Numbered from the stretch's first letter, positions 15,878 through 25,954 are shown. The stretch is 48,392 nt of DNA from Prevotellaceae bacterium (GCA_015256945.1 JABZLB010000018.1:1-48392), one strand, 5' to 3'. Program-made: numbers and translations. Notes: generated by a model from the sequence alone, not told the origin.

Positions 15878-16414
15878 TTATTCAACTAATGTGTAAATAT
15901 CTCGTAAATTGCGTCCTTGCTGATCATAATCAAGTCCATATCCCACAATAAAATCGTTGGGAATTTCCATGGCAGCATATTCAATATTCAGTGGTACCTG
16001 AAGCTTACCTGGCTTAAGAAGAAGCGTACATATATGCAACGATTCTGGTCCTCGCGTCCCTAAAGTCTCCAACATTCGCTTCATTGTAAACCCTGTATCA
16101 ACAATATCTTCCAGAATGATAACTGTACGTCCTTCCAATTCCTCATTTATTCCGATAACTTCCTTTATCTTTCCCGTCGATACCGTGCCCTGATAGGAAG
16201 CCAGTTTCACAAACGATATTTCACAAGGAATTGTGATATAACGCATTAAATCGGAAGCAAACACGAAAGAACCGTTCAACACTGCAAGGAACAAGGGGTT
16301 CTTACCGGCCATATCCTTATTAATTTTGTCGGCAACTTCCTTTACACGTTGCAGAATTTCTTTTTCTGGAATAAACGTTTTAAACGTTTTATCCTTTACC
16401 TTTACAATACTCAT
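15878..16414 (-). CDS. hpt: Hypoxanthine phosphoribosyltransferase
   Basis: A 178-residue type I phosphoribosyltransferase: the PRPP loop VIILEDIVDTGFTM, VLNGSFVFASDL and the C-terminal IVGYGLDYDQQGRNL. It salvages hypoxanthine and guanine to IMP and GMP. First gene of the hpt-adk-obgE-pgeF-M23 row; a TACTTTTG element at 16446-16439 is a possible -7 promoter box. Confidence 0.95.
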   Translation of the reverse strand: MSIVKVKDKTFKTFIPEKEILQRVKEVADKINKDMAGKNPLFLAVLNGSFVFASDLMRYITIPCEISFVKLASYQGTVSTGKIKEVIGINEELEGRTVIILEDIVDTGFTMKRMLETLGTRGPESLHICTLLLKPGKLQVPLNIEYAAMEIPNDFIVGYGLDYDQQGRNLRDIYTLVE

Positions 16415-16542
16415 AAACCTCTATTTGTAAGTATGATGCAAAAGTAATAAAAAGGATCGAAACTAAATGATACGGCGATTATAAATATATATATCCTGCA
16501 TAAAAAACAATTTCTACATCGGTTTTCTCCAATTTCTTTTAC

Positions 16543-16550
16543 TATCTTTG
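16543..16550 (+). promoter_or_regulatory. -7 promoter element close to the nnr start
   Basis: TATCTTTG ends only 7 bases before the ATG at 16558. Transcription from it would begin almost at the start codon, giving a nearly leaderless mRNA. The -33 region is T-rich but not a clean TTTG. Confidence 0.5.
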
Positions 16551-16557
16551 CACTGTT

Positions 16558-18072
16558 ATGAAGCTATTTACATCTGCTCAAATTCAAGAGCTGGACAAAT
16601 ATACCATCGAACATGAACCCATAAAATCTATTGATCTTATGGAAAGGGCGGCCAAAGCCATAACAACCGCCATCATGAACGAATGGACAGAACATACACC
16701 CGTCGTTGTGTTTGCTGGCCCGGGCAATAATGGTGGCGACGCTCTGGCCGTGGCCCGACTGCTGGCTGCCGAAGGATTCAGCGTTAATACATATCTCTTT
16801 AATATACATAATAAACTGTCGCCCAATTGTGAAATCAATAAGAAACGGCTTACAGATACCAAACAAGTAAACTTTACGGAGATAGTTCTTGACTTTGACC
16901 CGCCCGAGCTAAAACCTGGAACTCTTGTGGTTGACGGGCTTTTTGGGACAGGATTGGATAAGCCGCTTATGGGTGGATTTGCATCGTTAATTAAGTATAT
17001 TAATCAAAGCCCGGCTAAAGTTGTAAGTATTGATATTCCCTCAGGACTGATGTGTGAAGATAATACTTACAATATCCGGACAAATATTATACAAGCCGAT
17101 CTTACACTCACTCTACAACAGAAAAAACTTGTTATGCTTATGCCCGACATGCAAGGGTATATTGGCAAGCTAAAAGTGCTCGACATACGTCTAAGTCACG
17201 AGTACATCAATAAAACAGAAGCTCCATATCATATTGTTGAAGAAACAGAACTTCGCCCTATTCTGCGTTTCCGTAACGACTTTGTACATAAAGGTAACAT
17301 GGGGCACGCGCTTATTATAGCAGGAAGTTATGGTATGGCGGGAGCAGCTGTTTTAGCTACAAAGGCATGTTTACGAACTGGAGCCGGAAAGGTTACTGTT
17401 CATACACCACGGCGAAACTATAACATCATGCAGATAGCAATACCTGAGGCAATATTACAAATTGACCATGATGAAACGCTTTTCTCAGAAAGTGTCGACT
17501 GCAATGACTTTGATTCGCTTGGCATCGGCCCTGGATTAGGAAAAAATGAAAGCTCTGCAATAGCACTGATTAGTCAGCTAAAACGCACAACCTGCCCCAT
17601 TGTCGTTGATGCCGATGCACTTAACATATTGGCCAATCACCAGGCATGGATGCAACAGTTGCCCAAAGGCATAATACTTACACCCCACCCCGCTGAATTT
17701 GACAGGCTGGCAGGCTCGGTTAGTAATAGCAGTTACGACAGACTGATGCGAGCTCGCGACTTAGCCGAACACCTGTCAGGATACATCCTGTTGAAAGGCC
17801 ACTATTCGGCTTTGTGTCTGCCTAACGGACACATCGTGTTTAACCCAACAGGCAATAGCGGCATGGCAACGGCTGGAAGTGGTGACGTACTTACAGGAAT
17901 GATTACAGCATTGCTTGCCCGTGGTTATAAACAGACTGAAGCATGTATGCTTGGAATGTACCTCCATGGGATGGCTGGTGATCTCGCTGTAAAAGAAACA
18001 GGAAAGGAAAGTTTAATGGCAAGCGATATAATCAGGTTTATACCACAGGCCTTTAAACGCCTGGAAGATTAA
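16558..18072 (+). CDS. nnr: Bifunctional NAD(P)H-hydrate repair enzyme (epimerase + dehydratase)
   Basis: A 504-residue fusion. The N-terminal YjeF-type epimerase (VVVFAGPGNNGGDALAVARLL, VVDGLFGTGLDKPL, SIDIPSG) covers about residues 1-215. The C-terminal ribokinase-like dehydratase (HALIIAGSYGMAGAAVLA, GIGPGLG, VVDADALN, LTPHPAEFDRL, NPTGNSGMATAGSGDVLTG) covers the rest. It restores damaged NADH and NADPH hydrates. The length is normal for the fused form. Confidence 0.97.
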   Translation: MKLFTSAQIQELDKYTIEHEPIKSIDLMERAAKAITTAIMNEWTEHTPVVVFAGPGNNGGDALAVARLLAAEGFSVNTYLFNIHNKLSPNCEINKKRLTDTKQVNFTEIVLDFDPPELKPGTLVVDGLFGTGLDKPLMGGFASLIKYINQSPAKVVSIDIPSGLMCEDNTYNIRTNIIQADLTLTLQQKKLVMLMPDMQGYIGKLKVLDIRLSHEYINKTEAPYHIVEETELRPILRFRNDFVHKGNMGHALIIAGSYGMAGAAVLATKACLRTGAGKVTVHTPRRNYNIMQIAIPEAILQIDHDETLFSESVDCNDFDSLGIGPGLGKNESSAIALISQLKRTTCPIVVDADALNILANHQAWMQQLPKGIILTPHPAEFDRLAGSVSNSSYDRLMRARDLAEHLSGYILLKGHYSALCLPNGHIVFNPTGNSGMATAGSGDVLTGMITALLARGYKQTEACMLGMYLHGMAGDLAVKETGKESLMASDIIRFIPQAFKRLED

Positions 18073-18131
18073 TTATAACGCAGCTGTCGAATAGGCAGAC
18101 CAATTATTTCAACCACACGAAACATCGTACT

Positions 18132-19196
18132 ATGAATATAATGAAATCACAAATTCTGACCTCCCTGCTCGCCATCCTATTGTCAATTACAACGGTTCGT
18201 GCCCAAAGTATTGAAGGAACACCTTATTGTCTACCCATGAATGGTGCACAGTTTACCATCAAAGTTGAAAAAACACAATATACGCCAGGACGTTTTTGCC
18301 TGTATTCCATGAGATACCTGAAGCAGAATGTAGAGCTTGAACCATCAACAACCTATCGGATAATTGGAATCGATATTGATGTCACAGCACGTCCTGACAC
18401 TTCGCGCCATTTTAAATTAATAGTTGATAAGAAGCATAGTATCAACCAGGTTACATGTAGTCCTGATGGTCAGCTTCTGGCAATTAATACTGATGCTGCA
18501 CCCATAAAAGCTACCATTCGACAGTTTGTCCCGGCACAAAAACCTGATACACCTAACCCTGCCGATTTCATGACCGAAGATATACTTAATGCTACCAGCA
18601 CTACTAAAATGGCAGAGCTGACAGCGAAGGAAATATACGACATACGTGACAGTCGTAATCAGCTGAGTAAAGGCGAAGCCGACTTTATGCCCAAAGATGG
18701 GACTCAGCTGAAGTTAATGCTGGCAAACCTTAATCGTCAGGAAACCGCACTACGACAGTTATTTGAAGGCGTGGTAACCAAAGATACCACATGGACAACT
18801 GTCAACTACATGCCTATGAAAGAAGGTAACAGCGTTCTCTTTCGTTTTTCAACACGACGCGGATTAGTTGATTATGACGACCTTGGTGGGGAACCTTACT
18901 ATATTACTGTTACAAACCTGCACACGGCTCCTGCTCCCGCCCCTGTACCAGCTGGTCAAAAGGAGGATAAGGCTGACATTGGCCTGCGCATAAGCAAACC
19001 CAGCCGTATAAAGCTGACCCTGCAACATAATACGGACATTGTTGCGACTTTTGAAATGAATGCTGCACAGTTCGGTACCGTAGAATCACTCAGTGGTGAT
19101 TTATTCGGAAAGAAACAGTCAACTGCCCTCCTGCTCGATCCCATGACAGGTAGTATAAAGGAAATCCGACAGATAACACCACAAGTACCCAAATAA
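18132..19196 (+). CDS. DUF4831 family protein
   Basis: A 354-residue exported protein (signal peptide ending TTVRAQ) that matches the Bacteroidales DUF4831 family: YCLPMNGAQFTIKVEKTQYTPG, LEPSTTYRIIGIDIDV and EIYDIRDSRNQLSKGEADFMP. Function is unknown; members are predicted periplasmic or surface proteins. A second ATG at 18141 (MKSQ) gives an equally good signal peptide. It follows nnr by 59 bases and probably shares its transcript. No clear terminator follows. Confidence 0.82.
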   Translation: MNIMKSQILTSLLAILLSITTVRAQSIEGTPYCLPMNGAQFTIKVEKTQYTPGRFCLYSMRYLKQNVELEPSTTYRIIGIDIDVTARPDTSRHFKLIVDKKHSINQVTCSPDGQLLAINTDAAPIKATIRQFVPAQKPDTPNPADFMTEDILNATSTTKMAELTAKEIYDIRDSRNQLSKGEADFMPKDGTQLKLMLANLNRQETALRQLFEGVVTKDTTWTTVNYMPMKEGNSVLFRFSTRRGLVDYDDLGGEPYYITVTNLHTAPAPAPVPAGQKEDKADIGLRISKPSRIKLTLQHNTDIVATFEMNAAQFGTVESLSGDLFGKKQSTALLLDPMTGSIKEIRQITPQVPK

Positions 19197-19375
19197 AACA
19201 AACTGGGATTCGCACATTTGAAACTCCATGATATTGAAAAATAAATATCATACCATCAACTACCTGGCACTCTTTTGATACCAGCTTACATCTAAAAAGT
19301 CGGTTGTAAACAGGCATAACAGCTCCGTTTAACTCGGACAGCTGCCACTTAATTCCTGCATTTTTTGCAAAAAAA

Positions 19376-19407
19376 TTTGGCACTTTATATGAAATGTCGT
19401 ATCTTTG
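19376..19407 (+). promoter_or_regulatory. Promoter of the CAU tRNA gene
   Basis: TTTG at 19376-19379, a 20-base spacer and TATCTTTG at 19400-19407, about 50 bases before the mature tRNA 5' end. Confidence 0.75.
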
Positions 19408-19457
19408 CACACGTTAACTTATTACGTTGTGTGTTTATATTCACTTCGTATAAGCCT

Positions 19458-19531
19458 GGACTTGTAGCTCAGTTGGTTAGAGCAACAGACTCATAATCTG
19501 GAGGTCATAGGTTCAAGCCCTATCTGGTCCA
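19458..19531 (+). tRNA. tRNA with anticodon CAU (elongator Met or Ile2)
   Basis: A 74-base cloverleaf: D stem GCTC/GAGC, anticodon loop CTCATAA (anticodon CAT at 19492-19494), T stem ATAGG/CCTAT with loop TTCAAGC. It lacks initiator features. CAU may be elongator methionine or lysidine-modified isoleucine-2; I cannot decide by eye. Two helix positions do not pair by Watson-Crick rules (a T-T in the acceptor stem and A-G at the top of the anticodon stem). The CCA end is not encoded. Confidence 0.9.
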
Positions 19532-19542
19532 CAACAATAAAG

Positions 19543-19573
19543 AAAAGGAGTTACTGTTAAGTAGCTCCTTTTT
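19543..19573 (+). terminator. tRNA gene terminator
   Basis: An AAAAGGAG...CTCCTTTTT hairpin with one G-T pair, ending in five T, 11 bases past the tRNA. Confidence 0.85.
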
Positions 19574-19598
19574 GTTTGCCTATTGGCAAACCTTTTAA

Positions 19599-21761
19599 AG
19601 AAGGCTTTTACGATTGTTATGTAATTATATACTGACAAACAATACGGAATTAAGCTGTTTAAAAGATGAGGAATGGTATACCTTCTGGCTGCTTAACCGG
19701 GTAGATTCTGCCAGAGCGCTTGCCCGAAAACTCAGGGATACTAAGCGGCATCCAGAGTTTAGCAACTTCGAAATTGTTGTTGCTGCGGGTGATGGCAAGA
19801 CTGATGATGATGAAATTATTGAAGACGACAACTCGTATAACCGCGTACGTAAAGCCATAAATGAGCATCCTGACGGAACCATTACGCTTTCGGTAGGCCA
19901 GCTTACCACTGGCGTTACTATACCTGAATGGACGGCAGTAATGATATTAAGCAATATGAAGAGTCCGGCTTTATACATGCAGGCTGCCTTCCGCGCACAA
20001 ACACCATACCTGTATATAGATTCCAGCGGTAAATATCACCGCAAGAAAAATGCCTACATTTTCGACTTCGACCCGATAAGAACGCTTACCAACTACGAAG
20101 AAATGGCCAATGGGCTTTTTTCCAATACGGCTTCAGGCAATGGCGACAGCGATATAAGGAAAAAGCATATTCGTGAGCTTCTTAACTTTTTCCCTGTGAT
20201 AGGTGAAGATGAAAACGGAGAAATGATACAGCTCGATGCTGAACAAGTGATGCGTATTCCAAGAGAGAACCGGTCAAAAGAAGTTGTGCGCAGCGGCTTT
20301 ATGAGCAATTTCCTCTTTGCCAATATTGCGGGTATTTACAGCTGTTCTCCTGGCATTATTAAAATTATCAATCAGTTATCTCCTGTTTCTGCACCGAAAA
20401 ACAGTGAAGTTAATGCTGATGAGGTAGACAGCATTTCGCATGAAATTGACGATGAGGGCTACGTACAGCCTGATCCTGAACAGGTTTCCCAACTGAAAAA
20501 CACATTGTTTGGCGATAAAATTTATGGTGAACCCAAAGAGGCTTTAGATCAGTATGTTGCTGAAAGTATTCAACAATACAGTAAGAAGAATGAACGTCAG
20601 GGAAAGACGACAGAAGAACAAATCATCGACCAAATAAGCAGTCAGCTTACAACCGTACTCCTTTCCCAGTCAGAGCAAATGGCAGACAAGAGCCACGTAG
20701 ACAGGCTCACCAAGCGTAAACAAGGTGCAGCAGCCATACAAATTAAGGGTATGGTTATCGAACAGTTGGGCGAATCGTGTCGCCAGGTAACTAAGGACAA
20801 GAACGATATTGATATTAACTGCAAGAACAACTGCAAAGGCAAGACCTCACAACAACAACAGGAACTTATACAAAAGGCTGAAGAAGAAAAGAAAGCTATT
20901 GATGATACGCTTACAAAAACTATTCAGGAAAAGACAAAAGACCTGCTTAACAAGGGGGCTGAAATTATTGCCAATGCCCACGAACAACAACGTATTGACA
21001 ATAAGAAAGAGCAGACAAACGACGCCATTCGCGACCATCTTCGGGGTTTCTCCCGCACTATTCCTTCGTTCTTAATGGGCTACGGTGATGGGAATACAAC
21101 GTTACAGAACTTCGATATGAACGTACCCGACGAGGTTTTCGTTGAGGTTACAAGCATTACAAAGCAGCAGTTCCACCTGTTAAGAGATGGTGGAGAACTT
21201 ATTAATGACGAAACGGGAGAAAGAGAATACAGCCCAGGCCACTTCTTTGACGAGGTAGTATTCAACGATGCCGTGCGCGGGTTTATGTCGTTGCGCAAGC
21301 GTCTGGCCAACTATTTTGAGGCTTCGGCCGAAGAAGACATTTTCGATTATATCCCTCCACAGAAGACTAACCTGGTGTTTACCCCAAAATGGGTTGTAAG
21401 GGAAATGGCCGACCTGTTGGAAAAAGAGAATCCCGGGTGCTTCGATAACCCGCAAAAGACCTTTGCCGACCTTTATATGAAGTCGGGACAATATATTACA
21501 GAAATTGTAAAACGCCTTTATAATAGTGATGGTTTATGTAAGGCTTTCCCCGACAAAGAAGCACGTATCCGACATATTTTCAGGCATCAGGTTTACGGTT
21601 TAGCCCCTACCGAGTGCATCTACCGCATGGCCATAAACTATATTCTCGGCTTCAACGATACCATTCATATTCCTGAAAGCGAGCACCATCTGCGCATGGC
21701 CGACAGCCTGCCTGCCGCAAAGAACGGTACTATGGAGCAATTTTTAGAGCACATTTTTTAA
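19599..21761 (+). pseudogene. 5'-truncated restriction-type helicase with methylase-like C-terminus
   Basis: The frame opens at 19599 after an in-frame stop and has only a TTG (19614) as early start. The protein begins in the middle of a superfamily 2 helicase: it has the late motifs (TLSVGQLTTGVTIPEW and MQAAFRAQTP) but no Walker A or DEAD-type box. The rest, about 470 residues, has a coiled-coil-like Gln/Glu/Lys region. It ends in a methylase-like domain (NLVFTPKWVVREMADLLE, TFADLYMKSGQYITEIVKRL, then YRMAINYILGFND) with an altered SAM motif and no NPPY. Similar full-length genes encode restriction-modification helicases of more than 1000 residues. The missing half, placed directly after a tRNA terminator, suggests loss by recombination at the tRNA. 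Probably inactive. Confidence 0.75.
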
Positions 21762-21783
21762 GTACTAACCGCATATCAAAGCA

Positions 21784-21817
21784 AAATCCCCGTCCGATTG
21801 TATCGGACGGGGATTTT
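21784..21817. terminator. Bidirectional terminator between the truncated helicase and fba
   Basis: AAAATCCCCGTCCGA pairs exactly with its complement across a 4-5 base loop, with T on both sides. It serves the plus-strand relic and the minus-strand fba gene. Confidence 0.9.
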
Positions 21818-21885
21818 CTATATTTATTTGTTGTACCAGTATATTGTCATAAGCCTTTTGGCATTCCGACGGGTACAACCTATGA

Positions 21886-22899
21886 TTAGTCGCAATTAGC
21901 CAGCTTGTGGTCAGAGCCAAGCACGTCGGTTATCTTCTCTTTGTACATGTCTGTCATGAAAGCGCGTGCAACCTTACCATATTGACGTGGGTCGAAATAG
22001 TCGGGATGCTCGAACAATGTTTCGCGAACACCAGCGGTGTAAGCCAGACGCGAGTCAGAGTCGATGTTGATTTTGCAAACAGCGCTCTTCGAAGCCTGGC
22101 GCAGCTGCTCCTCAGGAATACCAACAGCATCAGGCAGGTTACCACCAAACTTGTTGATAATGTCAACATACTTCTGAGGTACAGAAGAAGAGCCATGAAG
22201 CACGATTGGGAATCCTGGCAGTTTTTTCTCGATTTCTGCAAGCACATCAAATGCCAATGGAGGAGGCACAAGACGACCCGTTTTCGGGTCACGAGTACAC
22301 TGTTCGGGCTTAAATTTGTAAGCACCGTGAGAAGTACCGATAGAGATTGCCAGACTGTCACAACCTGAACGCTGTGAGAAGTCGATTACTTCTTCAGGCT
22401 TGGTATAGTGTGATTCTTCTGAAGCAACTTCATCTTCAACACCTGCAAGCACACCCAGCTCAGCCTCAACGGTAACGTCGTACTTGTGAGCATACTCTAC
22501 ACACTTGCGTGTAAGTTCAATGTTTTCTTCGTAAGGCTTTGACGAACCGTCAATCATTACTGAAGAGAAGCCCATGTCTACACAGTCCTTTACAAGCTCA
22601 AAGGTATCTCCATGGTCAAGATGGAGGGCAATTTCAGGATGATGACAACCCTGCTCTTTAGCGAAAGCTACGGCACCTTCTGCCATATAACGCAGAAGTG
22701 TAGGGTTAGCATAGTTGCGGGCACCCTTTGAAACCTGAAGAATTACAGGCGAGCGCAGCTCTGCACAAGCTGTAATAATAGCCTGAAGCTGCTCCAAGTT
22801 GTTGAAGTTAAATGCTGGAATAGCATAACCACCAGTGATGGCACGCTTAAACATCTCGCGAGTATTAACGAGACCTAACTCCTTATAATTTACTGCCAT
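21886..22899 (-). CDS. fba: Class II fructose-1,6-bisphosphate aldolase
   Basis: A 337-residue zinc-dependent aldolase: AIPAFNFNNLEQLQAII, the LHLDHGDTFELVKDC zinc site, GFSSVMIDGSS, VEAELGVLAGVEDEV, IGTSHGAYKF and VLHGSSSVP. It splits fructose-1,6-bisphosphate in glycolysis and works in reverse in gluconeogenesis. The gene has its own promoter region and terminator. A perfect TTTACG-T-CGTAAA palindrome sits near the expected -33 box and could be an operator. Confidence 0.97.
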   Translation of the reverse strand: MAVNYKELGLVNTREMFKRAITGGYAIPAFNFNNLEQLQAIITACAELRSPVILQVSKGARNYANPTLLRYMAEGAVAFAKEQGCHHPEIALHLDHGDTFELVKDCVDMGFSSVMIDGSSKPYEENIELTRKCVEYAHKYDVTVEAELGVLAGVEDEVASEESHYTKPEEVIDFSQRSGCDSLAISIGTSHGAYKFKPEQCTRDPKTGRLVPPPLAFDVLAEIEKKLPGFPIVLHGSSSVPQKYVDIINKFGGNLPDAVGIPEEQLRQASKSAVCKINIDSDSRLAYTAGVRETLFEHPDYFDPRQYGKVARAFMTDMYKEKITDVLGSDHKLANCD

Positions 22900-22949
22900 T
22901 TTTAATTATGTATTTAAAAAATTACAATATAGTTTATCTAAAACCATCG

Positions 22950-22986
22950 CAAAATTAGCATTTTTATCCCTCTTTACGTCGTAAAG
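22950..22986 (-). promoter_or_regulatory. fba promoter region with palindromic operator-like site
   Basis: Minus-strand TAATTTTG at 22957-22950 is a likely -7 element. The perfect palindrome CTTTACG-T-CGTAAAG at 22972-22986 is centred at 22979, the place expected for the -33 box, and no TTTG is found there. The same core makes up the 9557-9854 array. Confidence 0.55.
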
Positions 22987-23080
22987 TATGCTTTTTATTG
23001 TTGTAGAAGTCTTAAAAAACTTAATTCTTCTATATAAAAATGTATAGGATCTGGTTTTGCAAAATCTACATTACAATTGG

Positions 23081-25954
23081 CTATTTATGAAACTTATATG
23101 CCACATGCAACATCAGGTAACGGGGTATTGAGCTGGTCCATGTTTCAGTACGTCCCTGCGCATCGAGCGTAAAGGTAGTGTTGTTAAGCTGTCCCAGCAG
23201 GTCAAAACCGTCGAGCGAGAGGGTAAGATTGTCTTTCAGGAGCTTCTTTGTCAGTCGTAAGTTCCATATCAACTCGCTGCTGTTCATTTGCGAATCATTG
23301 TATCCGCGCCGGTTGTAATTTGTAAAATCGGTTGTGACTTCGAAGTTCCATGGAAGTGTTATGTTGCCATTTACGCCAAAATTATATCGCCATGCGCTAA
23401 CGGTTGTAAAATCGTCGCGGTTACCCGTAGCGCGCTGGTAGGCTACGTTTGAGGTACAATTCAGGCGTATGCGGTCGCCAGCCTGCCATGTCAGTTTCAG
23501 CGTGTTCAGTACATTCCAGTTGTTTACCTTGCTTTGTACGGCAGCCATACCGCTCACCGTCATCAGATCAACGCTTCTATTATAGTCGCATCGCAATTCC
23601 TCCTGAAAAGAAAGGTGCTGACTTTTGTCCAAAGGCATAGCCATTCCACCGTTGAGCGACGCTCCCCAATTGCCGTTTACGTTCACCTGTTGTGTCGTTG
23701 TCCGTCCTGTATTCTTGTCATATAATACCGATGTTGCAATGGCATTGTGCATGGTATGATAGCTGGCACCCGCGTTAGCTGACAGCTGACGGGCCATTGA
23801 AAACGACGATAACATGAGGTCAATATGATGGTCGCGCGACTTCTTCAGATTGGGATTCCCCAACGTCAGCACCAAAGGGTTGCTGTCATCATGTATGGCA
23901 AGCATCGTTGAAAGGTCGGGCTGGCTCTGGCTTGTGCCGTAATTGATGCTGGCATAACGTGTTCCTGTCGAATCGGTATTTTGGTAAGTAAACGTCAATG
24001 TGGGTTCAAAGAATACCGAATTACGCTTACTGTGGTAGTGCCTCATGCGGTTGTAGCTCAGCGATTCGCGCTTAAACTGCACGGGAGCATACAGTTGAGC
24101 CGAGAACTGTGGCCTGCTGGTACCGTCGCCATGTGTATAATTGAACGTCAAACCCGTAAACGAAGACGTTACATGACTGCGGTTCTGGTAGCTGTTTGTT
24201 GCATCAATCACATGCAGCAAAGCGTTGCGTGTAGACGGCAATACGCCCAGCGGATAGGCCGTTTCTGTATAATCGGCCAGACGGTCTAAACGATAAATGT
24301 CATTTCCTGAAGCGTTGTAGCTCTGGTTCAGGCGCACAAAGGGCTGAATATAGATGGTATTTACCTCATCCGAATCGCGATTAAGCAAACGGCTGTATTC
24401 CATATTCAGCATAAGCGTATAATTGTTTGCCGGCGACGATACATACTGGGCGCGATGGTCCTGCGTAGCCATGGCACCCAGATAATCTACCTGATTCCGT
24501 CCGAAACGGTCGGCATTACTCCGTCCGTAGCTTACACTTCCCGTCACCGAAGCCATATTTTGTGCCGTCTCCTTGCCGAAAGCAATGCGGTTGGCAAACG
24601 TAAAACTGTAATTTGTACTGTTGCTACGGCCCATCATTTCGTCGCGCTGACGGTTTACCGTGGCATGCAAAAGTCGCGTGCTTGCGCCGGGAAGATACAA
24701 ACTGTCGAGCATAGAGATGCTCCAGGGCTTCTTATTAAACTGGCCCGAAAGCATGCTGTCCCATCCCCTGCCCGATGTATGCGAAACACTTGTAGACAAG
24801 TCTATAATCTGCCTGTGAGGATGAAAGCCTGCCGAAAGCGATGCCGACATATCGGTTATACGCGACCGGTTACTGCTGTTACTGAGGTGGAAATAATCGC
24901 CTCCGGTCAGAAACGTCTGTGAATTGATGCGCGATTGTTGATCGTTATCAGTAAAACCTATATTATTATCTGACGAAAAATAGCTGTCTTCGTCCTTACC
25001 ATTATAATAATAGCTGATGCCAAGACGTCGCGTCGACTGCCTTCCGCCGCCGGCATCAGGCAGTTCACTCAACGCCCCATCCTCACCAGGGGTCTGTCCG
25101 TCGCTCACATTGTTCATGTTTCCCGTCAGTGTAAGTCGCGACTTTTCGCCGTAGTGCATAGCAAACAGTCGTGCGCCATACCGTCTTTTACTGCCTGCAG
25201 CCACGTCCATATTACCTATAAAGCCCCGGTGGTATTGCTTTTTCAAGGCCACGTCAACCACCAGAGCCTTGTCGCCCATGTCGCGTTCCATCAGCCTGCT
25301 GTTCTTTCCCTGCTTATCATACACACGTACCTTGTTTACGGTATAGGCAGGCAGGTTTTCCAATGCTTTCTTTGCGTCGCCGTTAAAAAAGTCTCTTCCA
25401 TCAACCAAAAGCGTGCTGACGGCCCGTCCGTTCACCTTAATGACACCACCATCGAGCGTAACACCCGGTAGCTGCCTGACCAAAGCGTCGAGCATTGAGC
25501 CTTCACTCAGGTTGAAAGCATCAGCATTATACACCATCGTATCGCCACGCATCACCATTTTTATCTTTGTAGCCTTTACTACAACCTCGTCTAAGACATG
25601 CGTGTCTACTTTTAAACGGGCATCTTCTACCCATTGTTCGTTCATGCGTTCAGCCATTTTTACCTCAACAGGAACGTACAAAGTTTTATACCCTACCATC
25701 GATATGCGCACCAGATAGCGGGTATTATTTTCAACGTCAAGGGTATAACAAAATATGCTTTCGCCATAATACTGCCGTTCCGTAGTTACTGTTGAGCGAA
25801 TAACAGAACTGTCAACGGCCGACAATAACTCTACCGTGGCACCTATTAAATCCTCTCCCGTTGAGGCGTCTACAACACGACCGCTGAGATGTCGCGCCTG
25901 AACCGTCACGAAAGAAAGCCATAAAAAACAAGTGAAAACAACTTTATGAAACAT
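23081..25954 (-). CDS. Outer membrane beta-barrel protein with carboxypeptidase-like N-terminal domain
   Basis: A 957-residue exported protein (signal peptide ending VQARH). An N-terminal carboxypeptidase-regulatory-like domain (SGRVVDASTGEDLIGATV) is followed by a plug-like region (LDEVVVKATKIKMVMRGDT, MLDALVRQLPGVTLDGG, VSTLLVDGRDFF) and a long beta-barrel ending in a terminal strand (YLMLHVAYKFHK). This is the Bacteroidetes outer membrane beta-barrel group related to TonB-dependent receptors. No SusD partner is adjacent. The substrate is unknown; the downstream transporter and aquaporin genes are not clearly linked to it. Confidence 0.88.
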   Translation of the reverse strand: MFHKVVFTCFLWLSFVTVQARHLSGRVVDASTGEDLIGATVELLSAVDSSVIRSTVTTERQYYGESIFCYTLDVENNTRYLVRISMVGYKTLYVPVEVKMAERMNEQWVEDARLKVDTHVLDEVVVKATKIKMVMRGDTMVYNADAFNLSEGSMLDALVRQLPGVTLDGGVIKVNGRAVSTLLVDGRDFFNGDAKKALENLPAYTVNKVRVYDKQGKNSRLMERDMGDKALVVDVALKKQYHRGFIGNMDVAAGSKRRYGARLFAMHYGEKSRLTLTGNMNNVSDGQTPGEDGALSELPDAGGGRQSTRRLGISYYYNGKDEDSYFSSDNNIGFTDNDQQSRINSQTFLTGGDYFHLSNSSNRSRITDMSASLSAGFHPHRQIIDLSTSVSHTSGRGWDSMLSGQFNKKPWSISMLDSLYLPGASTRLLHATVNRQRDEMMGRSNSTNYSFTFANRIAFGKETAQNMASVTGSVSYGRSNADRFGRNQVDYLGAMATQDHRAQYVSSPANNYTLMLNMEYSRLLNRDSDEVNTIYIQPFVRLNQSYNASGNDIYRLDRLADYTETAYPLGVLPSTRNALLHVIDATNSYQNRSHVTSSFTGLTFNYTHGDGTSRPQFSAQLYAPVQFKRESLSYNRMRHYHSKRNSVFFEPTLTFTYQNTDSTGTRYASINYGTSQSQPDLSTMLAIHDDSNPLVLTLGNPNLKKSRDHHIDLMLSSFSMARQLSANAGASYHTMHNAIATSVLYDKNTGRTTTQQVNVNGNWGASLNGGMAMPLDKSQHLSFQEELRCDYNRSVDLMTVSGMAAVQSKVNNWNVLNTLKLTWQAGDRIRLNCTSNVAYQRATGNRDDFTTVSAWRYNFGVNGNITLPWNFEVTTDFTNYNRRGYNDSQMNSSELIWNLRLTKKLLKDNLTLSLDGFDLLGQLNNTTFTLDAQGRTETWTSSIPRYLMLHVAYKFHK

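Noticed and set aside
19090..19410. 106-codon minus-strand frame over the end of the DUF4831 gene and the tRNA promoter
   Set aside because: Antisense to a recognised gene and to a consensus promoter; no motif.
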